DNA from: Chromobacterium rhizoryzae
GTDB lineage: Bacteria > Pseudomonadota > Gammaproteobacteria > Burkholderiales > Chromobacteriaceae
DNA: 64,000 nucleotides
Reading direction: 5' to 3'
NCBI RefSeq assembly: GCF_020544465.1
Contig: NZ_CP066126.1
Span: 1,240,001 to 1,304,000 of the forward strand
This document shows, piece after piece, positions 43,989 through 51,453 of this stretch. The position numbers were made by a program, and so were the translations under genes. The first letter of the stretch is position 1; the number at the start of each line of letters is the position of its first letter. The notes below the pieces were generated by a model. It was not told the origin of the DNA, did not search any database, and saw nothing but the letters and a program-made list of their open reading frames with translations.

Positions 43989-45051
43989 GCTGAGCGTGCG
44001 CGATCTGCATCTGAATTATGAGCAGAATCCTATTTTGAAGGGTGTTTCCTTTGATCTGGCCGCCGGTCAGGTGGTGTCCTTGCTTGGCGCTTCCGGCAGC
44101 GGCAAAACCACTTTGCTGCGCGCCATCGCCGGGCTGGAACAGCCGTCGGCCGGTCAAATCCTGCTGGACGGCCGTCCCTTGTACGATGCGTCCGCCGGCT
44201 GCAATCTGGCGGTGGAGCAGCGTTCTCTGGGCCTGGTGTTCCAGTCTTACGCCCTGTGGCCGCACCGCACCGTGGCGCAGAACGTCGGCTATGGCTTGAA
44301 GCTGCGCCAGACCCCGACGGCGGAGATCGCCGCGAGGGTGAGGCAGATTCTGGACAAGCTGGGGCTGGGGCATTTGGCCGAGCGCTATCCGCATCAATTG
44401 TCCGGCGGTCAGCAGCAGCGTGTGGCCATCGCCCGCGCGCTGGTCTACAACCCGCCGGTAATCCTGCTGGACGAGCCCTTGTCCAATCTGGACGCCAAGC
44501 TGCGCGAAGAGGCGCGCGCCTGGTTGCGCGAACTGATCGTGTCGATGAACCTGTCCGCCTTGTGCGTCACCCATGACCAGGGCGAGGCGATGGCGATGTC
44601 GGATCAGATTTTGTTGCTGAAGAACGGCCGTATCGAACAGGCCGGCAGTCCTACCGACTTGTATTCCGCGCCGGCTTCCCTTTATACCGCGCAATTCATG
44701 GGCGCCAACAATACCTTGCGGGCCAAGGTGGCGGCCAGAAACGGCGACAGCGTGACCTTGCAGGGCGAGGGCTGGCAGCTGCGCGCCACCGCGAGGCAGG
44801 CACTGGAGGTGGGGCAGCAGGCCGAGGCGGTGATCCGCTTGGAGCGGCTGAGGGTGCAAGACGAGCCCGGCGGCAACAGCTTGCCGGCGCGGCTGATCGC
44901 ATCGATGTATCTGGGGGATCGCTGGGAATACCTGTTGCAGCACGGCGACCTGCGCTTGCGCGCCTTTGGGCAGCAGGCTAGGTCTAACGGCGAGTGCTGG
45001 GCGGAGTTCGGGCTGGAGGACACCTGGGCGTTCGAGGCCGCTTCGGCCTGA
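43981..45051 (+). CDS. ABC transporter ATP-binding protein (FbpC/PotA-like)
   Basis: A 356-residue ATPase. The Walker A is LLGASGSGKTTLLRAIAG, the signature LSGGQQQRVAIARAL, and the Walker B VILLDEPLSNLDAKL. The switch His lies in CVTHDQGEAM. The C-terminal ~110 residues form a TOBE-like domain. It powers the importer encoded by the preceding two genes. A terminator follows at 45078. Confidence 0.93.
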   Translation: MTKLSVRDLHLNYEQNPILKGVSFDLAAGQVVSLLGASGSGKTTLLRAIAGLEQPSAGQILLDGRPLYDASAGCNLAVEQRSLGLVFQSYALWPHRTVAQNVGYGLKLRQTPTAEIAARVRQILDKLGLGHLAERYPHQLSGGQQQRVAIARALVYNPPVILLDEPLSNLDAKLREEARAWLRELIVSMNLSALCVTHDQGEAMAMSDQILLLKNGRIEQAGSPTDLYSAPASLYTAQFMGANNTLRAKVAARNGDSVTLQGEGWQLRATARQALEVGQQAEAVIRLERLRVQDEPGGNSLPARLIASMYLGDRWEYLLQHGDLRLRAFGQQARSNGECWAEFGLEDTWAFEAASA

Positions 45052-45077
45052 GAGGTTCTGTGTGCTTGTTCGGTCGG

Positions 45078-45101
45078 GGGCAAGCTTGGCTTGCCCTTTT
45101 T
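45078..45101 (+). terminator. Terminator of the ABC importer operon
   Basis: GGGCAAGC (45078-45085) pairs with GCTTGCCC (45089-45096), followed by five T. It lies 27 bp after the ATPase stop. Confidence 0.85.
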
Positions 45102-45291
45102 CATGGCCGCTTGTTTGGGAGGCGGGAGAACGGTTGAAACCTGGGCTAAGGGAGCTTCACCTATTGTTGAGCAGAGCCGAGATTAGGGGACGGAGTATGT
45201 GGTCCCGGTTCGGTTTGGTGTGGCGTTTCTAGACTGTGTGCCTTTGGCCGCTATTGTTTAATCTGATGGTGAATAGAACGTCTAAGCAATG

Positions 45292-45319
45292 AAAAAGGCC
45301 CGCTTGCGCGGGCCTTTTT
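45292..45319. terminator. Bidirectional terminator at the porin 3' end
   Basis: AAAAAGGCCCGC (45292-45303), TTGC loop, and GCGGGCCTTTTT (45308-45319) form a symmetric hairpin with T-runs on both strands. It lies 40 bp past the porin stop. The stretch 45102-45291 shows no gene. Confidence 0.85.
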
Positions 45320-45358
45320 CTCATTCATGTTCGTAGGTTCTTGCGTCGAACCGACAAA

Positions 45359-46444
45359 TTAGAATGCGTGGATCATGTTCAGGCCGAAGGCCTTCAGATC
45401 CTTGTTGGCGTTGTTCACGCCGCCTTTAACGTCGATCTGACCGTATTGCGCGCCGAAGGTGGTGCGCTTGGAGATCGCGTAGTCAACACCCAGAACGTAC
45501 TGGTTGTAGCCGCTGTCATTCAGCTTAGCACCGCCGATTTCAACCTTGTCGCCACGGGCGTAGGTGAATTTCGGGGTAAAGGCACCCAGAGTGTAGGCCG
45601 CGGTCAGAGCGTATTCGCGGGTCTTAACGTTTTGAGTCAGGTCAACGTTGGTCAGATTCAGGCCTTTGCTAACCAGATCGTACCAAGTGGAGCCTTTAAC
45701 TACGTCCAGGCCGCCTTTTTCTTGTTGGTAACCGAAAGCAACCAGCAGGTTGTTGGCGTTGTAGCCAACTTCCAGGCGATGCTTGTCGTTACGACGGGAG
45801 CTGACGCTGTCGATAATAGCGGTGCCTTCGCGTTGGAAGCTGTACTTACCGAAGAAGCCGCTGTTTTCGTAGCCCAGACCCAGATTGTAAACTTCGCGGT
45901 CGGATTGAACTTTGCCAGTGATTGCGTCAGCAGTACCGGCTTTGTTCTCTTTGGTGCCGTATTGCAGAGCGGCGCTGAAGCCAGCGATGCTAGGCAGATC
46001 GTAACGCACGGAGTTCTTCAGACGGTTGCCGTCGCGGGTGAAGATGCCCAGACCCAGCGCGTCGTTGCGGTATTCCCAGCTGTCGACGATGCCCATGTCG
46101 CTGTCCATGAAGTTGGACACGTTGCCCAGGCGCAGAGTGCCCAGGTCGCTTTGCAGGCCGATGAAGGAGTTACGGTTAGCAAAAGTACCGCTACCGGAGC
46201 CGCTACGGGTTTGGCCGTCGATGCCAAAACCAGTTTCAACTTGCCAGATAGCCTTCAGACCATTGCCCAGGTCTTCCTTGCCTTTGAAGCCGATACGGGA
46301 ACCCAGGTCGTCGATGTTGGTTTGCTTGGTGGAACCATTGTCAACGTATTCAACGCCGCCTTTGATTTTGCCGTAGATGGTCACGTCAGCGAAAGCTGCA
46401 GCCGGCAGAGTAGCTACCAGCAGGGCGATCAGACTCTTTTTCAT
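45359..46444 (-). CDS. General porin, neisserial/betaproteobacterial type
   Basis: A 361-residue outer-membrane beta-barrel protein (Porin_4 type). A signal peptide (MKKSLIALLVATLPAAAFA) precedes DVTIYGKIKGGVEYVD, the usual first strand. It ends with a C-terminal phenylalanine (LNMIHAF), the signature for outer-membrane assembly. Inside, DDLGSRIGFKGKEDLGNGLKA and the GFGIDGQTRSGSG loop are characteristic. The ATG at 46444 has AGGA 10 bp upstream. Its codon choice looks more uniform than that of its neighbours, consistent with high expression. The untranslated leader contains an 8-nt stretch complementary to the predicted small RNA at 46734-46826. A terminator follows. Confidence 0.93.
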   Translation of the reverse strand: MKKSLIALLVATLPAAAFADVTIYGKIKGGVEYVDNGSTKQTNIDDLGSRIGFKGKEDLGNGLKAIWQVETGFGIDGQTRSGSGSGTFANRNSFIGLQSDLGTLRLGNVSNFMDSDMGIVDSWEYRNDALGLGIFTRDGNRLKNSVRYDLPSIAGFSAALQYGTKENKAGTADAITGKVQSDREVYNLGLGYENSGFFGKYSFQREGTAIIDSVSSRRNDKHRLEVGYNANNLLVAFGYQQEKGGLDVVKGSTWYDLVSKGLNLTNVDLTQNVKTREYALTAAYTLGAFTPKFTYARGDKVEIGGAKLNDSGYNQYVLGVDYAISKRTTFGAQYGQIDVKGGVNNANKDLKAFGLNMIHAF

Positions 46445-46446
46445 GG

Positions 46447-46458
46447 TCAAGTCATCCT
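46447..46458 (-). promoter_or_regulatory. Porin translation initiation region with predicted small-RNA target
   Basis: On the minus strand the leader reads AGGA, then UGACUUGA (46454-46447), then CC and AUG (46444). The 8-nt UGACUUGA between Shine-Dalgarno and start codon is the exact complement of UCAAGUCA in the candidate small RNA (46782-46775). Confidence 0.55.
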
Positions 46459-46733
46459 TTTATATGGGTTTAGGAATGTGAGCAAATGCTATTGGCTAAG
46501 TTGTGTAAATGCAACTTTTCGGTAAATGCGGTGTTGCAAATCAACAACCAATTGTTGCTTTGTGTGTGTGGTTTTACATGGGAATGTCTGGCTAAGCCAA
46601 TGAAATAAAGGGGTAAATCATGAAATCGACTCATTGCGTGCGGGTGTTGTAAAAATGCACTTGTTGGCCGAAAGCCTGATGCCATAAGGATAAGAGCGGG
46701 AAGGGGAAGGGGGAGGGTGATTCAGGGCGATGC

Positions 46734-46762
46734 AAAAAAAATAAGCCCGCGGAGGGCGGGCT
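46734..46762 (-). terminator. Orphan intrinsic terminator on the minus strand
   Basis: On the minus strand AGCCCGC (46762-46756) pairs with GCGGGCT (46750-46744), followed by TATTTTTTTT. The plus strand lacks a T-run, so it works only leftward. No protein gene lies upstream on that strand within reach; it ends the predicted small RNA. Confidence 0.8.
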
Positions 46763-46826
46763 CAAAAATCAACGTGACTTGAAGAGAATTCATGATGCCG
46801 CAAGACGCACACCAGAATGAATTCAC
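46734..46826 (-). ncRNA. Candidate small regulatory RNA upstream of the porin gene
   Basis: A predicted transcript of about 93 nt. Its parts in order are a sigma70-like promoter (46861-46833), a 5' stem of GAAUUCAU with AUGAAUUC (46824-46817 and 46793-46786) around a 23-nt loop, a single-stranded U/A-rich stretch (about 46785-46763), and an intrinsic terminator ending in a U-tract. No start codon with a reading frame of useful length is inside. The single-stranded part contains UCAAGUCA, complementary to the porin ribosome-binding region about 320 bp away on the same strand. This resembles Hfq-dependent porin-repressing RNAs in layout only. No known RNA family is recognised. Confidence 0.6.
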
Positions 46827-46832
46827 AATCGA

Positions 46833-46861
46833 ATCATAATAGAAAGCGATGTCTATGTAAA
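46833..46861 (-). promoter_or_regulatory. Promoter of the candidate small RNA
   Basis: On the minus strand TTTACA (46861-46856) and TATGAT (46838-46833) are each one base from consensus, with an ideal 17-bp spacer. The expected start is near 46826. Confidence 0.65.
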
Positions 46862-47062
46862 TAGGCTGAAGCGAGGCTATTCGCTTGAGGTTGCGCTAAT
46901 GGGTGTGAGTGTTAACTTGTTGTTTGTAAAATATATTTTGTTTTGTTTTGTCTGTTTTGAACCTATGCAAGGTTTACGGTCTGGGCGTGCGTCCGCATAG
47001 ATTGTTTGGTTTTCCGGTTTTAGATTTAGCTTCTTTCGCTGGCTTCGCTTCCCGGTTAAGGT

Positions 47063-47099
47063 AGGCGAGTGGCATAGAGGAGCGCTGCGCGACTCGCCT
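47063..47099 (+). promoter_or_regulatory. Leader hairpin before metY
   Basis: AGGCGAGT (47063-47070) and ACTCGCCT (47092-47099) can form an 8-bp stem with a 21-nt loop, 24 bp before the metY start and just before its GAAGGAAGGA ribosome-binding site. No known SAM or cobalamin riboswitch core is visible. The rest of 46862-47062 is AT-rich without a gene. Confidence 0.4.
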
Positions 47100-47123
47100 T
47101 ATATAGAAGGAAGGACTGACGAG

Positions 47124-48401
47124 ATGAAACTGGAAACCCTGGCGGTGCATGCCGGCTATGCGCCGGATCCGACGACCAAGGCGGTGGCGGTGCCCTTGTA
47201 CCAAACCACCAGCTACGCTTTCGACAGCACCCAGCATGGAGCGGATCTGTTCGACCTCAAGGTGCAGGGCAATATCTACACCCGCATCATGAACCCGACC
47301 ACCGATGTGCTGGAGAAGCGGGTGGCGGCTTTGGAAGGCGGGATAGGCGCGCTGGCGGTGGCTTCCGGCATGGCGGCGATCACGTACGCGATACAAACCA
47401 TCGCCGAGGCCGGCGACAACATCATCGCCACCAGCACCTTGTATGGCGGCACGTACAATCTGTTCGCCCACACGCTGCCGCAGCTGGGCATCGAGGTGCG
47501 TTTCGTCAGCCATCGCCATCCGGAGCGGATCGGCGACATGGCGGACGCGCGCACCAAGGCGGTGTTTTGCGAATCCATCGGCAATCCGTTGGGCAATGTG
47601 GTCGACTTCGCCGCCTTCGCCGATCACGCTCATCGTCACGGTTTGCCGCTGATCGTCGACAACACGGTGCCGTCTCCTTATCTATGCCGGCCCTTCGAGC
47701 ACGGCGCCGATATCGTGGTGCATAGTCTGACCAAGTATCTGGGCGGCCACGGCAACAGCATAGGCGGCGCCATTGTCGACAGCGGGCGCTTTCCCTGGGC
47801 CGAGCACGCCGAGCGCTTCGCGCGCTTGAACACGCCCGACGTCAGCTACCACGGCGTCAACTATGTGGAAGCATTGGGCGCGGCGGCTTATATCGCGCGG
47901 GCGCGAGTGGTGCCCTTGCGCAATATGGGCGCGGCGCTGGCGCCGTTCAACGCCTTTCTTATTTTGCAGGGCATCGAGACGTTGGCGCTGCGCATGGACC
48001 GCATCTGCGCCAACGCGCTGCGCGTGGCCCAGCATCTGCGTGCGCACCCGGCGGTGGAGTGGGTCGAGTACGCCGGCCTGGAGGATCACCCGGACCATGC
48101 TCTGGCGCGACGATACTTCGGCGGCCGGGCTTCCGGCGTGCTGTCCTTTGGTATCCGCGGCGGCGCGGCGGCCGGCGGGCGCTTCATCGACGCTTTGCAA
48201 CTGGTGACCCGGCTGGTGAATATCGGTGACGCCAAATCGCTGGCCTGCCACCCGGCCACCACCACCCACCGCCAACTGTCGGCCGATGAGCAACTGCGCG
48301 CCGGCGTGCGCCCGGAAATGGTGCGTTTGTCGATAGGCATCGAGCATATCGACGACATCCTGGCCGATATCGACCAGGCGCTGGCCGCGGCGGAACCTTG
48401 A
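47124..48401 (+). CDS. metY: O-acetylhomoserine sulfhydrylase-type PLP enzyme
   Basis: A 425-residue PLP enzyme of the Cys/Met metabolism family, probably making homocysteine (or methionine) from O-acetylhomoserine and sulfide (or methanethiol). It begins MKLETLAVHAGYAPDPTTKA. The PLP lysine lies in HSLTKYLGGHGNSIGG, a MetY-type sequence, and YTRIMNPTTDVLEKRVAALE and LACHPATTTHRQLS are family segments. The length (about 425-430) and the insertion after the PLP lysine favour MetY over cystathionine gamma-synthase (about 385). It is a single gene preceded by an AT-rich leader. Confidence 0.9.
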   Translation: MKLETLAVHAGYAPDPTTKAVAVPLYQTTSYAFDSTQHGADLFDLKVQGNIYTRIMNPTTDVLEKRVAALEGGIGALAVASGMAAITYAIQTIAEAGDNIIATSTLYGGTYNLFAHTLPQLGIEVRFVSHRHPERIGDMADARTKAVFCESIGNPLGNVVDFAAFADHAHRHGLPLIVDNTVPSPYLCRPFEHGADIVVHSLTKYLGGHGNSIGGAIVDSGRFPWAEHAERFARLNTPDVSYHGVNYVEALGAAAYIARARVVPLRNMGAALAPFNAFLILQGIETLALRMDRICANALRVAQHLRAHPAVEWVEYAGLEDHPDHALARRYFGGRASGVLSFGIRGGAAAGGRFIDALQLVTRLVNIGDAKSLACHPATTTHRQLSADEQLRAGVRPEMVRLSIGIEHIDDILADIDQALAAAEP

Positions 48402-48448
48402 GCGGGTCAGGCTCGCCGACGAGGAAGCGCACTCATATATAGATAAGC

Positions 48449-48901
48449 TCAGCCGCGGCGCAGCACTTGCGGATTCATGCCGTTGGGCAGGTGATGATGC
48501 CATTTGCCGTCGAGAAAGCTTTGGATCACATGCTGGACCTTGCCGTGTAAGGTCCAGCCGGCGTCTCGGGCGATGGCTGAGGCGGACAGAGGCTTGCCGT
48601 CGGCCTGCGGCGCCGGGGCAAGGTATTCCAGCGGGTGATTGGCCAGCATGGGGTGGTCGATCTCCTCGCGAGATAACAGGGTCAGCTGATGGTGCTGCGG
48701 GTCGTGCGCGATGCGTTGATAGAGCGCGTCGATGGCGTCTTCCGGGCCTTCCAGGATTTGCAGGAAGTCGTCGTTCAGCATCAGCAGCACGCTGACGATG
48801 TCCTGGCTCCGGTTGTAGTCGCGGAAACGGCGAATGCGGTTCTGCATGGCTTCGGCGGAAACCGGGTGATGGGCTGCGCTGCTGTAGATCAGGCGGATCA
48901 T
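48449..48901 (-). CDS. Short BLUF-domain blue-light photoreceptor
   Basis: A 150-residue protein with an N-terminal BLUF domain (about 1-95), which binds FAD and senses blue light. The key photocycle residues are in place: Tyr6 (RLIYSS), Asn30 (RDYNRSQ) and Gln48 (FLQILEG), with the same spacing as Tyr21, Asn45 and Gln63 of AppA. The segment that usually reads TGLLLY is VSVLLML here. The C-terminal ~55 residues form a short helical tail with no output domain, so it must act through a partner. It is preceded on the same strand by the GIDE-like gene and may stand alone. Confidence 0.9.
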   Translation of the reverse strand: MIRLIYSSAAHHPVSAEAMQNRIRRFRDYNRSQDIVSVLLMLNDDFLQILEGPEDAIDALYQRIAHDPQHHQLTLLSREEIDHPMLANHPLEYLAPAPQADGKPLSASAIARDAGWTLHGKVQHVIQSFLDGKWHHHLPNGMNPQVLRRG

Positions 48902-48947
48902 CTGCGCTCCTGCCGTGTGGCGAGTGCTTTCGCTTCAGTATAGCGCT

Positions 48948-49877
48948 TTAGAATCGAGCCAGCTTGAGCCAGCCCAATAGGCAGGCCAGCGCCACGGCGG
49001 CGTGAAGCCAGGCGCGGCGGCGGAACAGCCGGGCGCTTTGCCGCGGAGACAGGGTGGTGAGGATCAAGGGCGCGTCTTGATCGTCTCCCTGCAGCAATAA
49101 GGACGCCGGCTGCCGCGCCAACTCCTGCTGCAGGGCGACGACTTCGCGCTGCGCCGCCGCGCGCGCTAGCGACCATTCTTGCTCGCTGAGCTGCCCGTCT
49201 CCGTCCAGATCGAAGCGGCGCAGCAGGGCTTGTCTGTCGTTTTTCCATTCGGCCAGTTTGGCGCCGATATCCAGGCGAAGGTCCAGCGCGCTGGCGCGCG
49301 CGTCCAACCGTCGCAGCCGGCCGCGCACATAGATGGCCTCGCCTTCGTCTATCCATTCCTCTATCAGCAACATGCCGTCCTCATGCCAGCGACGCCGGCG
49401 GCGAGCGACCACTTGGGCGCCGCCGGGGAGAATGGTGGCTTCCGCGTCGCCGTCCACCAGGAGAAAGCTGTCGTCGCTGCTGACTTCCGGCGGGTTGGCG
49501 CGGGTCGCCAGCCGGTTGGAGCGTTGCATGGCCCAGGTCAGCCAGTCCTCCCAGTCCAGTTTGCCGCGCTCGTCTATGCGCCAGCAGCGGTACCAGGCGC
49601 AGCGTCGGCCGCTCAAGGGGCTGTAATTGGGCGCGTTCGGATGGCAGCGGGCCTGGCCGCATAATTCGACTTGGCCCAAGGCCGCGCTGGCCAGTTTAGA
49701 TGTCGGAGTGTCCGCCACCTGGCGGTAATGGCGGTAATTCAGACGCCAGCCTATCAGCCCGACTACCGCCGCGATCAGCAGGCCATGGCGGGCCTCGCCG
49801 CCAAGCAGCCATGAGGCGGCGGCAAGCAGGTACAGGGCCAAGCCCAGGCCCGGCAGCAGGGAGGCGAGCGCCGGCAT
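48948..49877 (-). CDS. GIDE-like membrane protein with EF-hand
   Basis: A 309-residue membrane protein. Two hydrophobic segments open it (about 5-25 and 30-47) and one closes it (about 288-305). The central region (VELCGQARCHPNAPNYSPLS, then WYRCWRID) matches the GIDE domain known from mitochondrial E3 ligases and their bacterial relatives, although no RING finger is present. A canonical calcium-binding EF-hand loop, DLDGDGQLSEQE, lies near residues 222-233. It starts 1 bp after lemA, so the pair is co-translated. LemA with GIDE is a recurring bacterial pair linked to envelope stress in the literature. Its biochemical activity is unknown. Confidence 0.82.
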   Translation of the reverse strand: MPALASLLPGLGLALYLLAAASWLLGGEARHGLLIAAVVGLIGWRLNYRHYRQVADTPTSKLASAALGQVELCGQARCHPNAPNYSPLSGRRCAWYRCWRIDERGKLDWEDWLTWAMQRSNRLATRANPPEVSSDDSFLLVDGDAEATILPGGAQVVARRRRRWHEDGMLLIEEWIDEGEAIYVRGRLRRLDARASALDLRLDIGAKLAEWKNDRQALLRRFDLDGDGQLSEQEWSLARAAAQREVVALQQELARQPASLLLQGDDQDAPLILTTLSPRQSARLFRRRAWLHAAVALACLLGWLKLARF

Positions 49878-49878
49878 G

Positions 49879-50451
49879 TCAGTTGCGCGCGAACAGCGCT
49901 TTCATGTCCACGTCGCGGGTTTCCGCGGCGGCGAAGCGCAGCGGCCGGGCCGGCGGGAAATGAAACAGGCGGGCCAGCAGCACGTCGGGGAACTGCTCGA
50001 TGCGGGCGTTGTGGAGTTTGACCGCCTCGTTGTACAGTTCGCGGCGATCGGCCAGCGCCTCCTCCAACTGGGTGATGCGCGCGCTCAATTGCGCGAACTG
50101 CTGGTCGGCCTGCAGCGCAGGATACGCCTCGGCCACCGCGTATAGCTGGCCGATCAGGCCGTGCAAGCGTCCTTCGGCCGCGCCGAGGGCCTCCGGATCC
50201 CGCGCTCGGGCGGAGTCGGCCACCGCGCCGCGGGCGGCCATCACTTGCGTCAGGGTTTCTTGTTCGAACTGGGCGTATTGCCGGCATACTTCGACCAGCT
50301 TGGGCAATTCGTCGTGGCGTTGTTTGAGGATGACGTCGATATTGGCCCAGCTTTGCGTTAGCTGGTGCTTCAAATTGATCAGCGCGTTGTATAGCGTGAT
50401 CAAGTAGACGAGGACGACGGTGATGAGGCCGAGGAAAACGGCGAGCTTCAT
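49879..50451 (-). CDS. lemA: LemA family protein
   Basis: A 190-residue protein with one N-terminal membrane segment (about 5-23) followed by a helical bundle. NALINLKHQLTQSWANIDVI and LKQRHDELPKLVEVC are the standard LemA opening, and YNEAVKLHNARIEQFPDVLLA the closing motif. The helical domain lies outside the cytoplasm or along the membrane. The ATG at 50451 is used because longer in-frame starts add a basic tail absent from the family. It is followed after 1 bp by the GIDE-like gene. Function is unclear, but the pair is probably one membrane unit. Confidence 0.9.
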   Translation of the reverse strand: MKLAVFLGLITVVLVYLITLYNALINLKHQLTQSWANIDVILKQRHDELPKLVEVCRQYAQFEQETLTQVMAARGAVADSARARDPEALGAAEGRLHGLIGQLYAVAEAYPALQADQQFAQLSARITQLEEALADRRELYNEAVKLHNARIEQFPDVLLARLFHFPPARPLRFAAAETRDVDMKALFARN

Positions 50452-50580
50452 GATGGGGTCTCTCCGGGACAGGCGTCGCCGATGCGCGGCGTCCATGTCG
50501 GCATTATCGTGCAAGGCTGTTTTTTTGTCTGCGCCCGGATTCGCGCACGCGCGGGCGGCTTGAGGTTTTCGGGAGGAAGC

Positions 50581-51453
50581 GTGATTCGGATCAACATCAT
50601 AGGCGCGGGGCGTCTGGGCAAGACCTTGGCGGCGCTGGCGCGGCGTTCCGGCCGCTACCGGGTGCAGGACGTGATGACGCGCGGCGCGGATTCCGCCGTC
50701 GCCGCCTGCGCCTTCATCGGCGCGGGGCGTCCGGTGACCGCATGGGCGGAGTTGGCCGCCGCCGACCTGTACCTGCTGGCGGTGCCGGACGCGGCGATCG
50801 CCGACTGCGCTTTGCGGCTGGCGGAGACGGAGGTGCCGGCCGGCGCGGTGGTGTTTCACGCCAGCGGCGTCAGCGGAGCCGAGCTGTTGCGGCCGGCGGC
50901 GGCGCGCGGCGCGCACGTCGGCAGCCTGCATCCGGCCTTTTCCTTCGCCGATCCGGCCATCGCGCTTGAGGGGTTTTCCGACGTGCTGTGCGCGCTGGAG
51001 GGCGACGCCGAAGCGTGCCTTGTCTTAAGGGAATTGGCGCAGGCCATAGGCGGGCGGCCGTTTCAATTGGCCGAGGGCGGCAAGCCGGCCTATCACGCGG
51101 CCTTGTCGGTGGCGTCCAATTATCTGGTGACGCTGACTGCCATCGCGCGGCGGCTGGCCGGCCAGGGCGGGGTGCCCGAGGCGCTGCTGACGCCCTTGCT
51201 GGGCGGTCTGATGCGGCAAACGCTGGACAATGCCTTGGCGCTGGGGCCGCAGGCGGCTTTGACCGGGCCCATCGCGCGCGGCGACGCCTCGACGGTGGCC
51301 CTGCATTTGCAGGCGATGGACGATGCCGATTTGCGCGCCGCCTACCAGGCCTTGGGCCGGCAGACGGTGGCGCTGGCCGGCGAGCGCCTGTCCGAGCAGG
51401 CGCGCCGGCAAGTGCTGAGCGCGCTGGCGCCCGCGGAGGGCTCAGGCAGCTAG
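50581..51453 (+). CDS. Rossmann-fold/DUF2520 NAD(P)-dependent oxidoreductase-like protein
   Basis: A 290-residue protein. The N-terminal Rossmann domain has IRINIIGAGRLGKTLAALA, a GxGxxG nucleotide-binding motif. The C-terminal helical DUF2520 domain (about 150-275) is like those of ProC and ketopantoate reductase-type enzymes. The pattern HASGVSGAELL and GSLHPAFSFAD is typical. The substrate is unknown. The start is GTG 50581 with GGAGG 4 bp upstream. It is divergent from lemA, and its last 12 bp overlap the end of pncB on the other strand. Confidence 0.85.
   Translation: MIRINIIGAGRLGKTLAALARRSGRYRVQDVMTRGADSAVAACAFIGAGRPVTAWAELAAADLYLLAVPDAAIADCALRLAETEVPAGAVVFHASGVSGAELLRPAAARGAHVGSLHPAFSFADPAIALEGFSDVLCALEGDAEACLVLRELAQAIGGRPFQLAEGGKPAYHAALSVASNYLVTLTAIARRLAGQGGVPEALLTPLLGGLMRQTLDNALALGPQAALTGPIARGDASTVALHLQAMDDADLRAAYQALGRQTVALAGERLSEQARRQVLSALAPAEGSGS

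Noticed and set aside
46842..46861. An alternative small-RNA promoter using TATTAT as -10
   Set aside because: The spacer to TTTACA would be 14 bp; TATGAT with 17 bp fits much better.
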